From Thiomonas sp. (lineage in GTDB: Bacteria; Pseudomonadota; Gammaproteobacteria; Burkholderiales; Burkholderiaceae_C), in contig JAQTVS010000030.1 of NCBI GenBank assembly GCA_028706735.1, positions 1 through 14,870 of the forward strand: 14,870 bases of DNA, written 5' to 3'. Within the stretch, counting starts at the first letter, position 1; each line of letters opens with the position of its first letter. Of this stretch, positions 8,638 through 14,870 are shown in pieces. The notes under the pieces were generated by a model. That model was not told where the DNA came from. It was given only the letters and a program-made list of their open reading frames with translations, and searched no databases. The position numbers were made by a program, and so were the translations under genes.

Positions 8638-8667
8638 GCACCGTCTGGTCTCTGCATATTGCATGCA

Positions 8668-8686
8668 CTGCGGCAATCCGCCGCAG
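8668..8686. other. Perfect 7-bp hairpin downstream of phnM
   Basis: CTGCGGC (8668-8674) and GCCGCAG (8680-8686) can pair around an AATCC loop, 30 bases after the phnM stop. No T-run follows, so it is not a classical intrinsic terminator; it could stabilise the 3' end of the phnG-M message or be incidental. Just before it lies a smaller inverted repeat, TGCAT-ATTGC-ATGCA (8653-8667). Confidence 0.4.
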
Positions 8687-8708
8687 GCGTAACAAAAAGT
8701 TCTCAAAA

Positions 8709-8726
8709 GCGTCAAGCCGTTGTCAC
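8709..8726 (+). promoter_or_regulatory. Pho-box-like direct repeat upstream of phnC
   Basis: GCGTCAA (8709-8715) and TTGTCAC (8720-8726) repeat the GTCA core with the 11-base period expected of PhoB boxes, but agree with the CTGTCAT half-site at only 4 and 5 of 7 positions. TTGTCACA occurs also at 2764-2771 in the other phn control region. The support is limited to this pattern and position. Confidence 0.25.
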
Positions 8727-8749
8727 ATCCGGGCCGCAAACTGCCGACC

Positions 8750-8759
8750 TGTCTAGACA
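8750..8759. promoter_or_regulatory. Candidate PhnF operator upstream of phnC
   Basis: TGTCTAGACA is a perfect 10-base palindrome that contains the HutC-subfamily operator pattern GT-N-TA-N-AC. It resembles the GTATAGAC core known for a mycobacterial PhnF. It lies 18 bases before the phnC ATG and just before its AGAGGA ribosome site (8767-8772). The longer string TCTAGACAA is also present between phnF and phnG (2814-2822). A bound repressor here would block transcription into phnCDE. Confidence 0.6.
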
Positions 8760-8777
8760 AATTTCCAGAGGATTGCC

Positions 8778-9626
8778 ATGACAACCGCCATCCGCGTCAC
8801 CCGGCTGAACAAGCATTTCGCCAACGGCCGCCATGCGCTGTGCGATATTGATCTGCACATCGGCAAAGGCGAGATGGTGGCGCTCATCGGCGCGTCCGGC
8901 TCGGGCAAGTCCACGCTGATGCGCCATCTGGCTGGGCTGATCGTGGCCGATCCGGCTTCTGTCTCGGAGATCTGCATCAACGGCCAGACCGTGCAACACC
9001 GTGGCCGCGTGGCGCGCAATGTGCGCCGCGTGCGTGCCGGCGTGGGCATGGTGTTCCAGCAGTTCAATCTGGTGGGCCGCCTGCCGGTGCTGACCAATGT
9101 GCTCGCCGGGCAGTTGCACCGCACCCATTGGCTGCGCAGCCTGACCGGCTGGTTCACCCAGCAGGAACGCGCCCAGGCGCTCACCGCGCTCCAGCGCGTG
9201 GGCATTGCCGAGCAGGCGCACCAGCGCGCCTCCACGCTGTCCGGCGGGCAGCAGCAGCGCGCGGCCATTGCACGCACGCTGGTGCAGCAGGCGCAGGTGG
9301 TGCTGGCCGACGAACCCATCGCCTCGCTCGACCCGGAATCGTCGCGCCGGGTCATGGAGATTCTCACCCGCATCAACCGCGAAGACGGCGTGACGGTTCT
9401 CGTCTCGCTGCATCAGGTGGACATGGCGCTGCGCTATTGCCCGCGCACCATCGCGCTCCATCAGGGCAAGGTGGCATACGACGGGCCCTCGGCGGCACTG
9501 ACCCCCGGCATGCTGCGCAGCCTCTACGGCGTGCTGGCCGACGACGTCCTTTCTCCGGAACAGGCTGAGAGTCCCCCACGCGCCGCCCCGGCTCGACCAG
9601 AGCTGGTCATGGCGCAAGCCGCCTGA
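8778..9626 (+). CDS. phnC: Phosphonate ABC transporter ATP-binding protein PhnC
   Basis: PhnC is the cytoplasmic ATPase that powers phosphonate import through PhnE. The 282-residue protein has Walker [10 protein letters not shown] (38-46), a Q-loop glutamine near residue 94 in [16 protein letters not shown] (a PhnC-type segment), signature LSGGQQQR (154-161), Walker B VVLADE (174-179) and the switch histidine H212 in SLHQVD. The ATG is preceded by AGAGGA with six bases of spacing. It opens a second rightward unit, separated from phnM by 140 bases containing a candidate PhnF operator. A short Ala/Pro-rich tail follows the conserved domain. Confidence 0.95.
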   Translation: MTTAIRVTRLNKHFANGRHALCDIDLHIGKGEMVALIGASGSGKSTLMRHLAGLIVADPASVSEICINGQTVQHRGRVARNVRRVRAGVGMVFQQFNLVGRLPVLTNVLAGQLHRTHWLRSLTGWFTQQERAQALTALQRVGIAEQAHQRASTLSGGQQQRAAIARTLVQQAQVVLADEPIASLDPESSRRVMEILTRINREDGVTVLVSLHQVDMALRYCPRTIALHQGKVAYDGPSAALTPGMLRSLYGVLADDVLSPEQAESPPRAAPARPELVMAQAA

Positions 9627-9635
9627 ACCGGCCAT

Positions 9636-9661
9636 TTTTTCCACCCATGACTTTTTCCACC
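9636..9661. repeat. 10-bp direct repeat between phnC and phnD
   Basis: TTTTTCCACC occurs at 9636-9645 and again at 9652-9661, separated by CATGAC, immediately upstream of the phnD ribosome-binding site. Both copies are exact. It could be a chance or slippage product; no function is visible. Confidence 0.5.
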
Positions 9662-9682
9662 AAGACCTCAGGGAGTTTCACC

Positions 9683-10624
9683 ATGTTCAAAAAAATCGTC
9701 GTCTCCGCTGTTTGCGCCATCGGCCTGAGCGCCGCAGCGCAGGCTGCCACCATCAACTTCGGCATCATCTCCACCGAATCGAGCACCAATCTGAAAAAGG
9801 ATTGGGAGCCCGTGCTGGCGGAAATGGCCAAGCAGACCGGCTATGACATCAAGCCCTTCTTCGCCCCCGACTATGCCGGGGTGATTGAAGCCATGCGCTT
9901 CAACAAGGTGCAGGTGGCCTGGTTCGGCAACAAGTCGGCCATGGAAGCGGTGGACCGATCCGACGGTGAAGTCTTCGCCCAGACCATTGCCGCAGACGGC
10001 TCGGCCGGCTACTACTCGCTGCTCATCGTCAACAAGAAGAGCCCGATCAACACACTGGAACAGGCACTCAAGGACGGCAAGTCGCTGAGCTTCAGCATCG
10101 GCGACCCCAACTCCACTTCGGGCTTCCTGGTGCCCTCGTATTACGTGTTCGCCAAAAACAATATCGACCCCAAGACCTTCTTCAAGGTCACGCGCAGCGC
10201 CAACCATGAGTCCAACGCCATGGCCGTGGCCAATGGCCAGGTCGATCTGGCGACCAACAACACCGAGAGCATGGACCGGCTGAAAATGGTGCACCCCGCC
10301 GAGTTCGAGAAGATCAAGGTGATCTGGACCTCGCCGCTGATTCCGTCCGATCCGCTGGTGTATCGCAAGGATCTGCCGCAGGCCGAGAAGACCAAGATCG
10401 GCGATTTCTTCTTCTCCTACGGCAAAACCCCTGCGCAGAAGGCTGCGCTCAAGCGACTTGGCCTGTCGGGCTTCAAGCCCTCGACCAATGCCCAGCTCGT
10501 GCCCATCCGCCAGCTCGCCCTGTTCACCAAGCGCACCAAGATCGAGGCGGACAGCAAGCTGAGCGCCGAAGAGAAAAAATCGCAGGTCGCCAAGATCGAC
10601 GAGCAACTCGCCGCACTGAAGTAA
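9683..10624 (+). CDS. phnD: Phosphonate ABC transporter periplasmic binding protein PhnD
   Basis: PhnD captures phosphonates in the periplasm and delivers them to PhnE. The 313-residue product begins with a clear signal peptide: MFKK, a hydrophobic core, then a likely cleavage after AAAQA at residue 21. The mature protein starts [14 protein letters not shown] (143-147) lies at the phosphonate-binding loop known from E. coli PhnD, and NHESN (174-178) contains a conserved histidine. I chose the ATG at 9683 because AGGGAG ends seven bases before it; the in-frame ATG at 9647 would place 12 polar residues before the signal peptide. The Lys-rich C-terminal end is typical. A terminator-like hairpin follows directly. 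Confidence 0.94.
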   Translation: MFKKIVVSAVCAIGLSAAAQAATINFGIISTESSTNLKKDWEPVLAEMAKQTGYDIKPFFAPDYAGVIEAMRFNKVQVAWFGNKSAMEAVDRSDGEVFAQTIAADGSAGYYSLLIVNKKSPINTLEQALKDGKSLSFSIGDPNSTSGFLVPSYYVFAKNNIDPKTFFKVTRSANHESNAMAVANGQVDLATNNTESMDRLKMVHPAEFEKIKVIWTSPLIPSDPLVYRKDLPQAEKTKIGDFFFSYGKTPAQKAALKRLGLSGFKPSTNAQLVPIRQLALFTKRTKIEADSKLSAEEKKSQVAKIDEQLAALK

Positions 10625-10631
10625 ACGCGCA

Positions 10632-10664
10632 CGCCGGGCCGCTTGGCCCGGCGCCCGGCTTTTT
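10632..10664 (+). terminator. Terminator-like hairpin between phnD and phnE
   Basis: CGCCGGGCC (10632-10640) pairs perfectly with GGCCCGGCG (10645-10653) around a GCTT loop. An alternative stem, GCCGGGC (10633-10639) with GCCCGGC (10653-10659), ends directly at a T5 run (10660-10664). Because phnE lies just downstream with the same polarity, this probably causes partial termination or protects the phnD 3' end, giving more binding protein than permease. Confidence 0.65.
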
Positions 10665-10686
10665 CTTGCCCCGGCCCGAGACCGTC

Positions 10687-11487
10687 ATGTCCGCACATCT
10701 GCCCAACCCTGCGTCCAACCTTCCGGCAGCCGCTCCAAAACGCTGGGGCGCGCTGATCGGCTGGGGACTGATCCTCGCCATCCTTGCCGCCTCCTGGCAA
10801 GGGGCGGACATCCGCCCGCTCGACCTGGTGCGCGACTCCGGGAATATGGCGGCGTATGCCGCGGGTTTTTTTCCGCCGGATTTCGCCGAATGGCGCCTGT
10901 ATGCGCAGGAGATGGTGGTCACCCTGCAGATTGCAGTATGGGGAACAGCACTTGCAGTGCTGTGCTCCGTTCCGTTGGGCTTGTTGTCGGCGGCGAACAT
11001 CGTGCCGGCCTGGGTCTATCAACCCGTGCGGCGCCTGATGGACGCGTTTCGCGCCATCAACGAAATGGTGTTTGCCATGCTGTTCGTCGTTGCCGTGGGG
11101 CTGGGGCCGTTCGCCGGCGTGCTGGCGCTGTGGGTGCACACCACGGGCACCCTGTCCAAGCTGTTTTCCGAAGCGGTCGAAGCCATCGACCCGCAGCCGG
11201 TCGAAGGCATCCGCTCCACGGGCGCCTCGGCGCTGCACGAAGTGATTTACGGCGTCATTCCGCAAGTTCTGCCGCTGTGGATTTCCTACACCCTGTACCG
11301 CTTCGAGGCCAATGTGCGCTCGGCGTCGGTGGTCGGCATGGTGGGCGCGGGCGGCATCGGCGTCATTCTGTGGGAAATCATTCGCGGCTTCCAATACGGC
11401 CAGACCGCAGCAGTGCTGATCATCATCATCGTCACGGTCAGCGCCATCGACCTGATCTCATCGCAAATCCGCAAACGCTTTTTCTAA
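10687..11487 (+). CDS. phnE: Phosphonate ABC transporter permease PhnE
   Basis: PhnE forms the inner-membrane channel for phosphonate uptake with PhnC. The 266-residue protein has an N-terminal hydrophobic helix (about residues 21-37), further membrane segments around 75-105, 125-150, 190-230 and 238-258, and the ABC-permease EAA-type loop ([20 protein letters not shown], 162-181) that contacts the ATPase. [16 protein letters not shown] (215-230) is typical of PhnE. The ATG at 10687 is preferred over an in-frame TTG at 10666, which falls inside the T-run of the upstream hairpin. There is a single permease gene here; some phn clusters have two. Confidence 0.94.
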   Translation: MSAHLPNPASNLPAAAPKRWGALIGWGLILAILAASWQGADIRPLDLVRDSGNMAAYAAGFFPPDFAEWRLYAQEMVVTLQIAVWGTALAVLCSVPLGLLSAANIVPAWVYQPVRRLMDAFRAINEMVFAMLFVVAVGLGPFAGVLALWVHTTGTLSKLFSEAVEAIDPQPVEGIRSTGASALHEVIYGVIPQVLPLWISYTLYRFEANVRSASVVGMVGAGGIGVILWEIIRGFQYGQTAAVLIIIIVTVSAIDLISSQIRKRFF

Positions 11488-11503
11488 AATCCGGGTTGAA
11501 ACC

Positions 11504-12169
11504 ATGCAACGCATCGACTGCGGCACGCCAACCGATCCCTGGTCTACAGGAAGACCGCTCAGCCGCTCGCCGGAAATCGACTCCACCTCCTGGGTGCGCG
11601 GCTCCCGCTTCGGCGACTACACCTACCTCGGCCCGCGCAGCAGCGTGATCGAGAGCACGCTGGACGATTTCAGTTATGCCATGGGGGACAACCAGATTTC
11701 CCATGCGCATATCGGCAAGTTCTGCAACATCGCCACGGGTGTGCGCATCAATCCGGGCAACCACCCCACCTGGCGCGCGGCGCAGCATCACTTCACCTAT
11801 CGCAGCGCCTCGCACGGCTTTGACGCGGCGGACGACGCCGCGTTTTTCGAATGGCGCAAGCAGCACGCGGTGCGCATTGGGGCGGATGTCTGGATCGGCC
11901 ACAACGCCACCGTGATGCCCGGCGTCACCATCGGCGATGGCGCCGCCATCGGCAGCGGCGCCGTGGTCACACGGGATGTGCCGCCTTATGCCATCGTGGC
12001 GGGCGTGCCCGCCCGCGTGTTGCGCGACCGTTGCGACCCGGAGATTGCCCAGGCCATGCGCCGCATCGCCTGGTGGAACTGGAGCCACGCGCAAATCAAC
12101 GCCGCCTTGCCCGATTTCCGCGCCCTTCAATTGGCGGATTTCGCGGCAAAGTACGCCGTGGCAGAGTGA
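11504..12169 (+). CDS. Left-handed beta-helix (hexapeptide) acyltransferase, phosphonate-cluster type
   Basis: This 221-residue protein is made of isoleucine-patch hexapeptide repeats: an N-terminal set (about residues 33-83) and a C-terminal set [20 protein letters not shown] (125-144), continuing to [27 protein letters not shown] (146-172). It has the NHPTW loop (86-90) and WWNW (190-193) seen in xenobiotic acetyltransferases of the CatB/Vat type. A branch of this family is repeatedly found next to C–P lyase genes. Acetyl-CoA use is likely from the fold. The acceptor is unknown; an aminoalkylphosphonate or a pathway intermediate is an inference. The ATG begins 16 bases after the phnE stop, so it should be co-transcribed with phnCDE. 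Its 3' end overlaps the convergent GGDEF–EAL gene by 43 bases. Confidence 0.88.
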   Translation: MQRIDCGTPTDPWSTGRPLSRSPEIDSTSWVRGSRFGDYTYLGPRSSVIESTLDDFSYAMGDNQISHAHIGKFCNIATGVRINPGNHPTWRAAQHHFTYRSASHGFDAADDAAFFEWRKQHAVRIGADVWIGHNATVMPGVTIGDGAAIGSGAVVTRDVPPYAIVAGVPARVLRDRCDPEIAQAMRRIAWWNWSHAQINAALPDFRALQLADFAAKYAVAE

Positions 12170-14466
12170 CTGGCTGGCGTGCTGGACGGTGCGTCGATCT
12201 CCGGCCGTCCCCAGTAGTAGCCCTGTCCCCAGTCCACGCCGATACGGCGCATGGCGTCAGCGGTGGCTTCGTCCTCGATGCCTTCAGCAATGGTCAGGAT
12301 GCCGAGTTCGTGCGCCATGCTGTTGATCGAGCGCACCATGGCCTGCGCGCGCGGGCTGTGCGCGGCTTCGCGCACCAGCTCGGCCTCGATCTTGATGTAG
12401 CTCACCGGCAGCTTGAGCACGTAGAGATAGGACGAATAGCCGCTGCCGAAATCGTCCACCGCGAGCTGGAAGCCGAAGTCGATCAGCGGCTGCACCAGTT
12501 TGCGCACGGCCTCGGCATCGCCGATGAGTTGGCGTTCGGTGATCTCGATGACCATGGGCTTGGCCTTGCCGGTCATGTCCACCGCGCAAGTGCTGCAGAA
12601 ATGCTGCGCCCGGTCGAGCAGCTTTTGCACATCTTCCGGCCGGCTGAGGAAGTCGGCGGAGCAGTTGATCATGTACTTCATCGGCGTGCCGGTTTGCTCC
12701 ATGCGCAGGCTGCAGCGCGCCATGACCTGCTTGGACACGCGCGCATCTATGCGGTGCTCCAGCCGCAGGCGGTTGGCCACGTCGATGAACTGCCCGGCGG
12801 GCACCACATCGCCGTTTTCCGCCACAAGCCGCGCAAGCGCTTCAAAGCCCATCACCTGCCCATCGGCCAGGGACACCAGCGGCTGGTAGGCCACGCGGAT
12901 GCGGTCATCCTCAATGGCGCGTTTGAGGGTGAAGCCCTGCAGATAGTCCTGCGCCGACTTGCCCTCGAACTGCTTGACCCGGTTGCGTCCGCCAGCCTTG
13001 GCGTTGTAGAGGGCAGAGTCGCATTGCCCCAGCAACTCGGCCACGGTCAGATGGCTCGCATGCTCCCAGGCCGAAACGCCAAAGCTCGCCGTGAGCCGCA
13101 GCTCCGAGCCGCCAACGGACATGCGGGTATGCGAGATGATGTCGCGCAGCTTCTCCGCCGCAGCGTGCGCGGTCTCCAGCGACGAATCGGGCAGCAGCGC
13201 CAGAAATTCCTCGCCGCCCCAGCGCGCCACATGGTCTTCCTTGCGCACCCGGGTCTGCAGCAAATGCGCCACCTGCTGCAGCACGGCATCCCCGGCGGCG
13301 TGGCCGAAGCCGTCGTTGATCAGCTTGAAATGGTCGAGGTCGAACAGCACCAGCGCATAGCCGATGCCATGCTCTCTGGCGCGATCATGGGCGCGCTGCA
13401 GATGCTCGTTCATGCCGCGCCGGTTGAGCAGCCCGGTGAGACTGTCCTGATTGGCGAGCCGGTACATGATCTCGGCGCGGTCGCGCAGTTGCGTGCTGTC
13501 GCGCTCGGCCTGTTTGCGCACCAGCCGATAGGCCAGCGTGAGCACCGCCAGCCACAGCGCCAGAATGGTCAGCGCAGGCCAGTAGGCGCGCCAGAAATCG
13601 CGCCAGAGCAGCGCGCGCGGCACAGTCATATTGACCAGTACCGCATAGTGCGGCAGGCGCACCCAGGCGCCAAGGCGGGGGATGTCGTCCGAGTCCACCC
13701 GGCCACTGAACAGACCGGACATGGCGCCATCCGGCGCACGCTGCACCGCACGAGCCAGCTCCCCCTGCCGCTTGGCGCTGTAGAAGCGCGGCAGATCGTC
13801 CGTCTTGGGCGCAGGCCAGCGCGCGAGCAGATAGCCATCTGCCCGCATCAGCGCGATCGCCATGCCGGGCATGGCATATTCCGCGGCCGCCACGGAACGC
13901 CGCCAGCGCTCGAGAAATTCATTGAGCTCCACCGGCACCGCGATCAGCAACTGCGGCTGCCCCGCGGCGTTTTTCACGATCAGGCGCAGAGGAATCACCC
14001 AGCGGTGCAGCATGGGGCCATACACCGCCTTGCCCACCTCCAGACCCTTGATTTGCACCGCCTGTTGGATGCCCGGCCAGATGTCGGACATGGTGCGGAA
14101 ATTGGGCAAGCGCCGCGCGCCGGGCAACGTCGTGGCAAACATCTGGCCGTCGGCCATGGACAGGTTGATCGACAAGGCCTGCTCCGGCCCGAGCAGGGCG
14201 CGATAGCGCTGCAACAGCGGCTGGAGCTGATCGGGCGCAGTCAGCAATTCAGGACGCATCTGCAGATCGTTGCCAAGCGCGGACATGACCGATTCATACC
14301 GGTCGAGGTAGGCCGAGGTGGCATCCGCGAGAAACGCCGTTTCCACCCGCAGGGTGCTCCGCAGCGCGTCGTCCTGGCGCTGCCAGTTGATCCAGGCCAG
14401 CCAGACAGCGAAAAACAAGGTGAGCCCGACCAAGCCCCAATAGCCACGGCGCAGCCGGCGTTGCAT
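12127..14466 (-). CDS. Membrane-bound GGDEF–EAL cyclic-di-GMP turnover protein
   Basis: A 779-residue inner-membrane sensor that could both make and break cyclic-di-GMP. From the ATG at 14466 it has a first membrane helix (about 10-28), a long periplasmic, possibly Cache-like, sensor region (about 29-290), a second helix (about 294-316), a GGDEF domain and a C-terminal EAL domain. The cyclase signature is GGEEF (417-421) with a product-inhibition RxxD site, RKED (408-411), five residues upstream. The EAL domain keeps EAL (542-544), the N of INCS (601), EITE (641-644), DDFGSGYSS (from 671), K692, AEGIE (from 727) and QGY (748-750). The usual KID reads KIE. Both activities are therefore plausible. 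I prefer ATG 14466 because AAGGCGG lies seven bases upstream. The ATG at 14529 adds 21 polar residues, has no ribosome site and abuts a hairpin. There is no evident link to phosphonate use beyond the overlapping 3' ends. Confidence 0.9.
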   Translation of the reverse strand: MQRRLRRGYWGLVGLTLFFAVWLAWINWQRQDDALRSTLRVETAFLADATSAYLDRYESVMSALGNDLQMRPELLTAPDQLQPLLQRYRALLGPEQALSINLSMADGQMFATTLPGARRLPNFRTMSDIWPGIQQAVQIKGLEVGKAVYGPMLHRWVIPLRLIVKNAAGQPQLLIAVPVELNEFLERWRRSVAAAEYAMPGMAIALMRADGYLLARWPAPKTDDLPRFYSAKRQGELARAVQRAPDGAMSGLFSGRVDSDDIPRLGAWVRLPHYAVLVNMTVPRALLWRDFWRAYWPALTILALWLAVLTLAYRLVRKQAERDSTQLRDRAEIMYRLANQDSLTGLLNRRGMNEHLQRAHDRAREHGIGYALVLFDLDHFKLINDGFGHAAGDAVLQQVAHLLQTRVRKEDHVARWGGEEFLALLPDSSLETAHAAAEKLRDIISHTRMSVGGSELRLTASFGVSAWEHASHLTVAELLGQCDSALYNAKAGGRNRVKQFEGKSAQDYLQGFTLKRAIEDDRIRVAYQPLVSLADGQVMGFEALARLVAENGDVVPAGQFIDVANRLRLEHRIDARVSKQVMARCSLRMEQTGTPMKYMINCSADFLSRPEDVQKLLDRAQHFCSTCAVDMTGKAKPMVIEITERQLIGDAEAVRKLVQPLIDFGFQLAVDDFGSGYSSYLYVLKLPVSYIKIEAELVREAAHSPRAQAMVRSINSMAHELGILTIAEGIEDEATADAMRRIGVDWGQGYYWGRPEIDAPSSTPASHSATAYFAAKSAN

Positions 14467-14529
14467 GGCCGAGCCGCCTTGCGACGCAAGCGTCTGTGCA
14501 GAGGAAAACAGTGGAGTGGAACCAGGCAT

Positions 14530-14870
14530 GCAGCAAAAAAACTGGGGCCGGGATCCCGCACGATGCTGTGCGATCTGCCCCGGTTTTTTGAGTTGGGCGA
14601 AGTGTAAATGCGCCTTATCTAAAGACCGCGTCGATTACTTCACACTTTGACGGCCACCCCCGCGAATGCGCGTGATGCTGTCGGCCGCGCCGTCCTGTGC
14701 CGGCAAGCCCGGCGGACACTCAAGAAAACGCCCGTCCGGCCCCAGCTTCCTTGCTTCTCGGAGGGGTGATGCGCAGCGGCAGGTCTAGGAGCCTGTCGGG
14801 CTTTGGTCGTCGAAAGCGTTCTCGGAGAGCGGCGTAGCCAAAATGGGGCCCAGCGAGGACAGTTTTTGCC
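14530..14870. other. Non-coding stretch at the right edge
   Basis: No convincing gene is seen here. Besides the hairpin at 14536-14589 there is an AT-richer zone (about 14600-14650) that could hold the leftward promoter of the GGDEF–EAL gene, though I could not assign clear -35 and -10 boxes. A bulged hairpin is at 14692-14717 (GTCC and GCCGG pairing with CCGGC and GGAC), without a T-run. The last ~85 bases change in character and might be the end of an inserted element cut by the window. Short leftward frames are open at the edge but show no recognisable protein. Confidence 0.5.
14536..14589. terminator. Bidirectional terminator-like hairpin upstream of the GGDEF–EAL gene
   Basis: AAAAAACTGGGGC (14536-14548) pairs with GCCCCGGTTTTTT (14577-14589) over 13 positions with a single G·T wobble. 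The 28-base loop holds further symmetry: CGGGATCCCG (14549-14558) and GCAC-GATGCT-GTGC (14558-14571). A GC-rich stem followed by a T-run is present on either strand, so it can act in both directions. Read leftward it stands directly before the GGDEF–EAL coding region, either ending transcripts arriving from the right or lying in that gene's leader. Confidence 0.6.

Noticed and set aside
9618..9640. A possible terminator after phnC (GCCG...CGGC followed by T6).
   Set aside because: The stem is only four base pairs; too weak to call, and phnD probably continues on the same transcript.
8712..9644. A 310-codon leftward open frame opposite phnC.
   Set aside because: phnC has all ABC ATPase motifs; the reverse frame is a GC-driven shadow without family features.
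11851..14607. A 918-codon rightward open frame opposite the GGDEF–EAL gene.
   Set aside because: It begins inside the acyltransferase gene in another frame and is antisense to clear GGDEF and EAL motifs; the product is Arg/His/Gln-rich and unrecognisable.
14692..14717. Bulged hairpin considered as a terminator.
   Set aside because: A three-base bulge interrupts the stem and no T-run follows on either strand.
14640..14870. Leftward frames open from the right edge (to stops at 14640-14642 and 14720-14722).
   Set aside because: They are 50-77 codons without recognisable motifs, continuing past the window edge; GC-rich DNA gives such frames by chance.

Overview
The window carries a nearly complete carbon–phosphorus (C–P) lyase gene cluster for using phosphonates as a phosphorus source, flanked by two unrelated genes. 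The DNA is GC-rich, coding is dense and start/stop overlaps are common. The gene order (phnF–DUF1045–phnN divergent from phnGHIJKLM and phnCDE) and the protein sequences suggest a betaproteobacterium, probably Burkholderiales. Genus cannot be fixed from the sequence alone.

Layout. Bases 1-768 hold the C-terminal half of an MFS transporter (+). Its stop overlaps the 3' end of a leftward three-gene unit: phnF (GntR/HutC repressor), a DUF1045 2H-phosphoesterase-like gene and phnN (ribose 1,5-bisphosphokinase), reading from 2755 down to 752. A short divergent control region (about 2756-2841) separates this unit from the rightward core operon phnG-H-I-J-K-L-M (2842-8637), where most junctions are ATGA overlaps. 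A 140-base gap (8638-8777) then precedes a second rightward unit: phnC, phnD, phnE (ABC phosphonate importer) and a left-handed beta-helix acyltransferase gene (8778-12169). The 3' end of the acyltransferase overlaps, tail to tail, a leftward gene for a membrane-bound GGDEF–EAL cyclic-di-GMP protein. The last ~340 bases hold a terminator-like hairpin and no convincing gene.

How it works together (known biochemistry of the families). PhnD binds phosphonate in the periplasm and PhnC/PhnE import it. PhnI with PhnG, PhnH and PhnL joins it to the ribose of ATP with loss of adenine. PhnM removes pyrophosphate, and PhnJ, a radical-SAM enzyme, breaks the C–P bond to give ribose 1,2-cyclic phosphate 5-phosphate. 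No phnP, the usual gene for opening that cyclic phosphate, is visible; the DUF1045 2H-type protein translationally coupled to phnN is the obvious candidate substitute. PhnN would then return the product to PRPP. No GNAT-type phnO is visible either; the hexapeptide acyltransferase may fill that role.

Regulation. A perfect palindrome matching the HutC-subfamily operator pattern (TGTCTAGACA, 8750-8759) lies just upstream of phnC. A 9/10 match (TATCTAGACA, 2812-2821) lies between phnF and phnG. I infer that PhnF represses both rightward units and itself through these sites. A GC-rich hairpin with a T-run between phnD and phnE probably lowers permease expression relative to binding protein.
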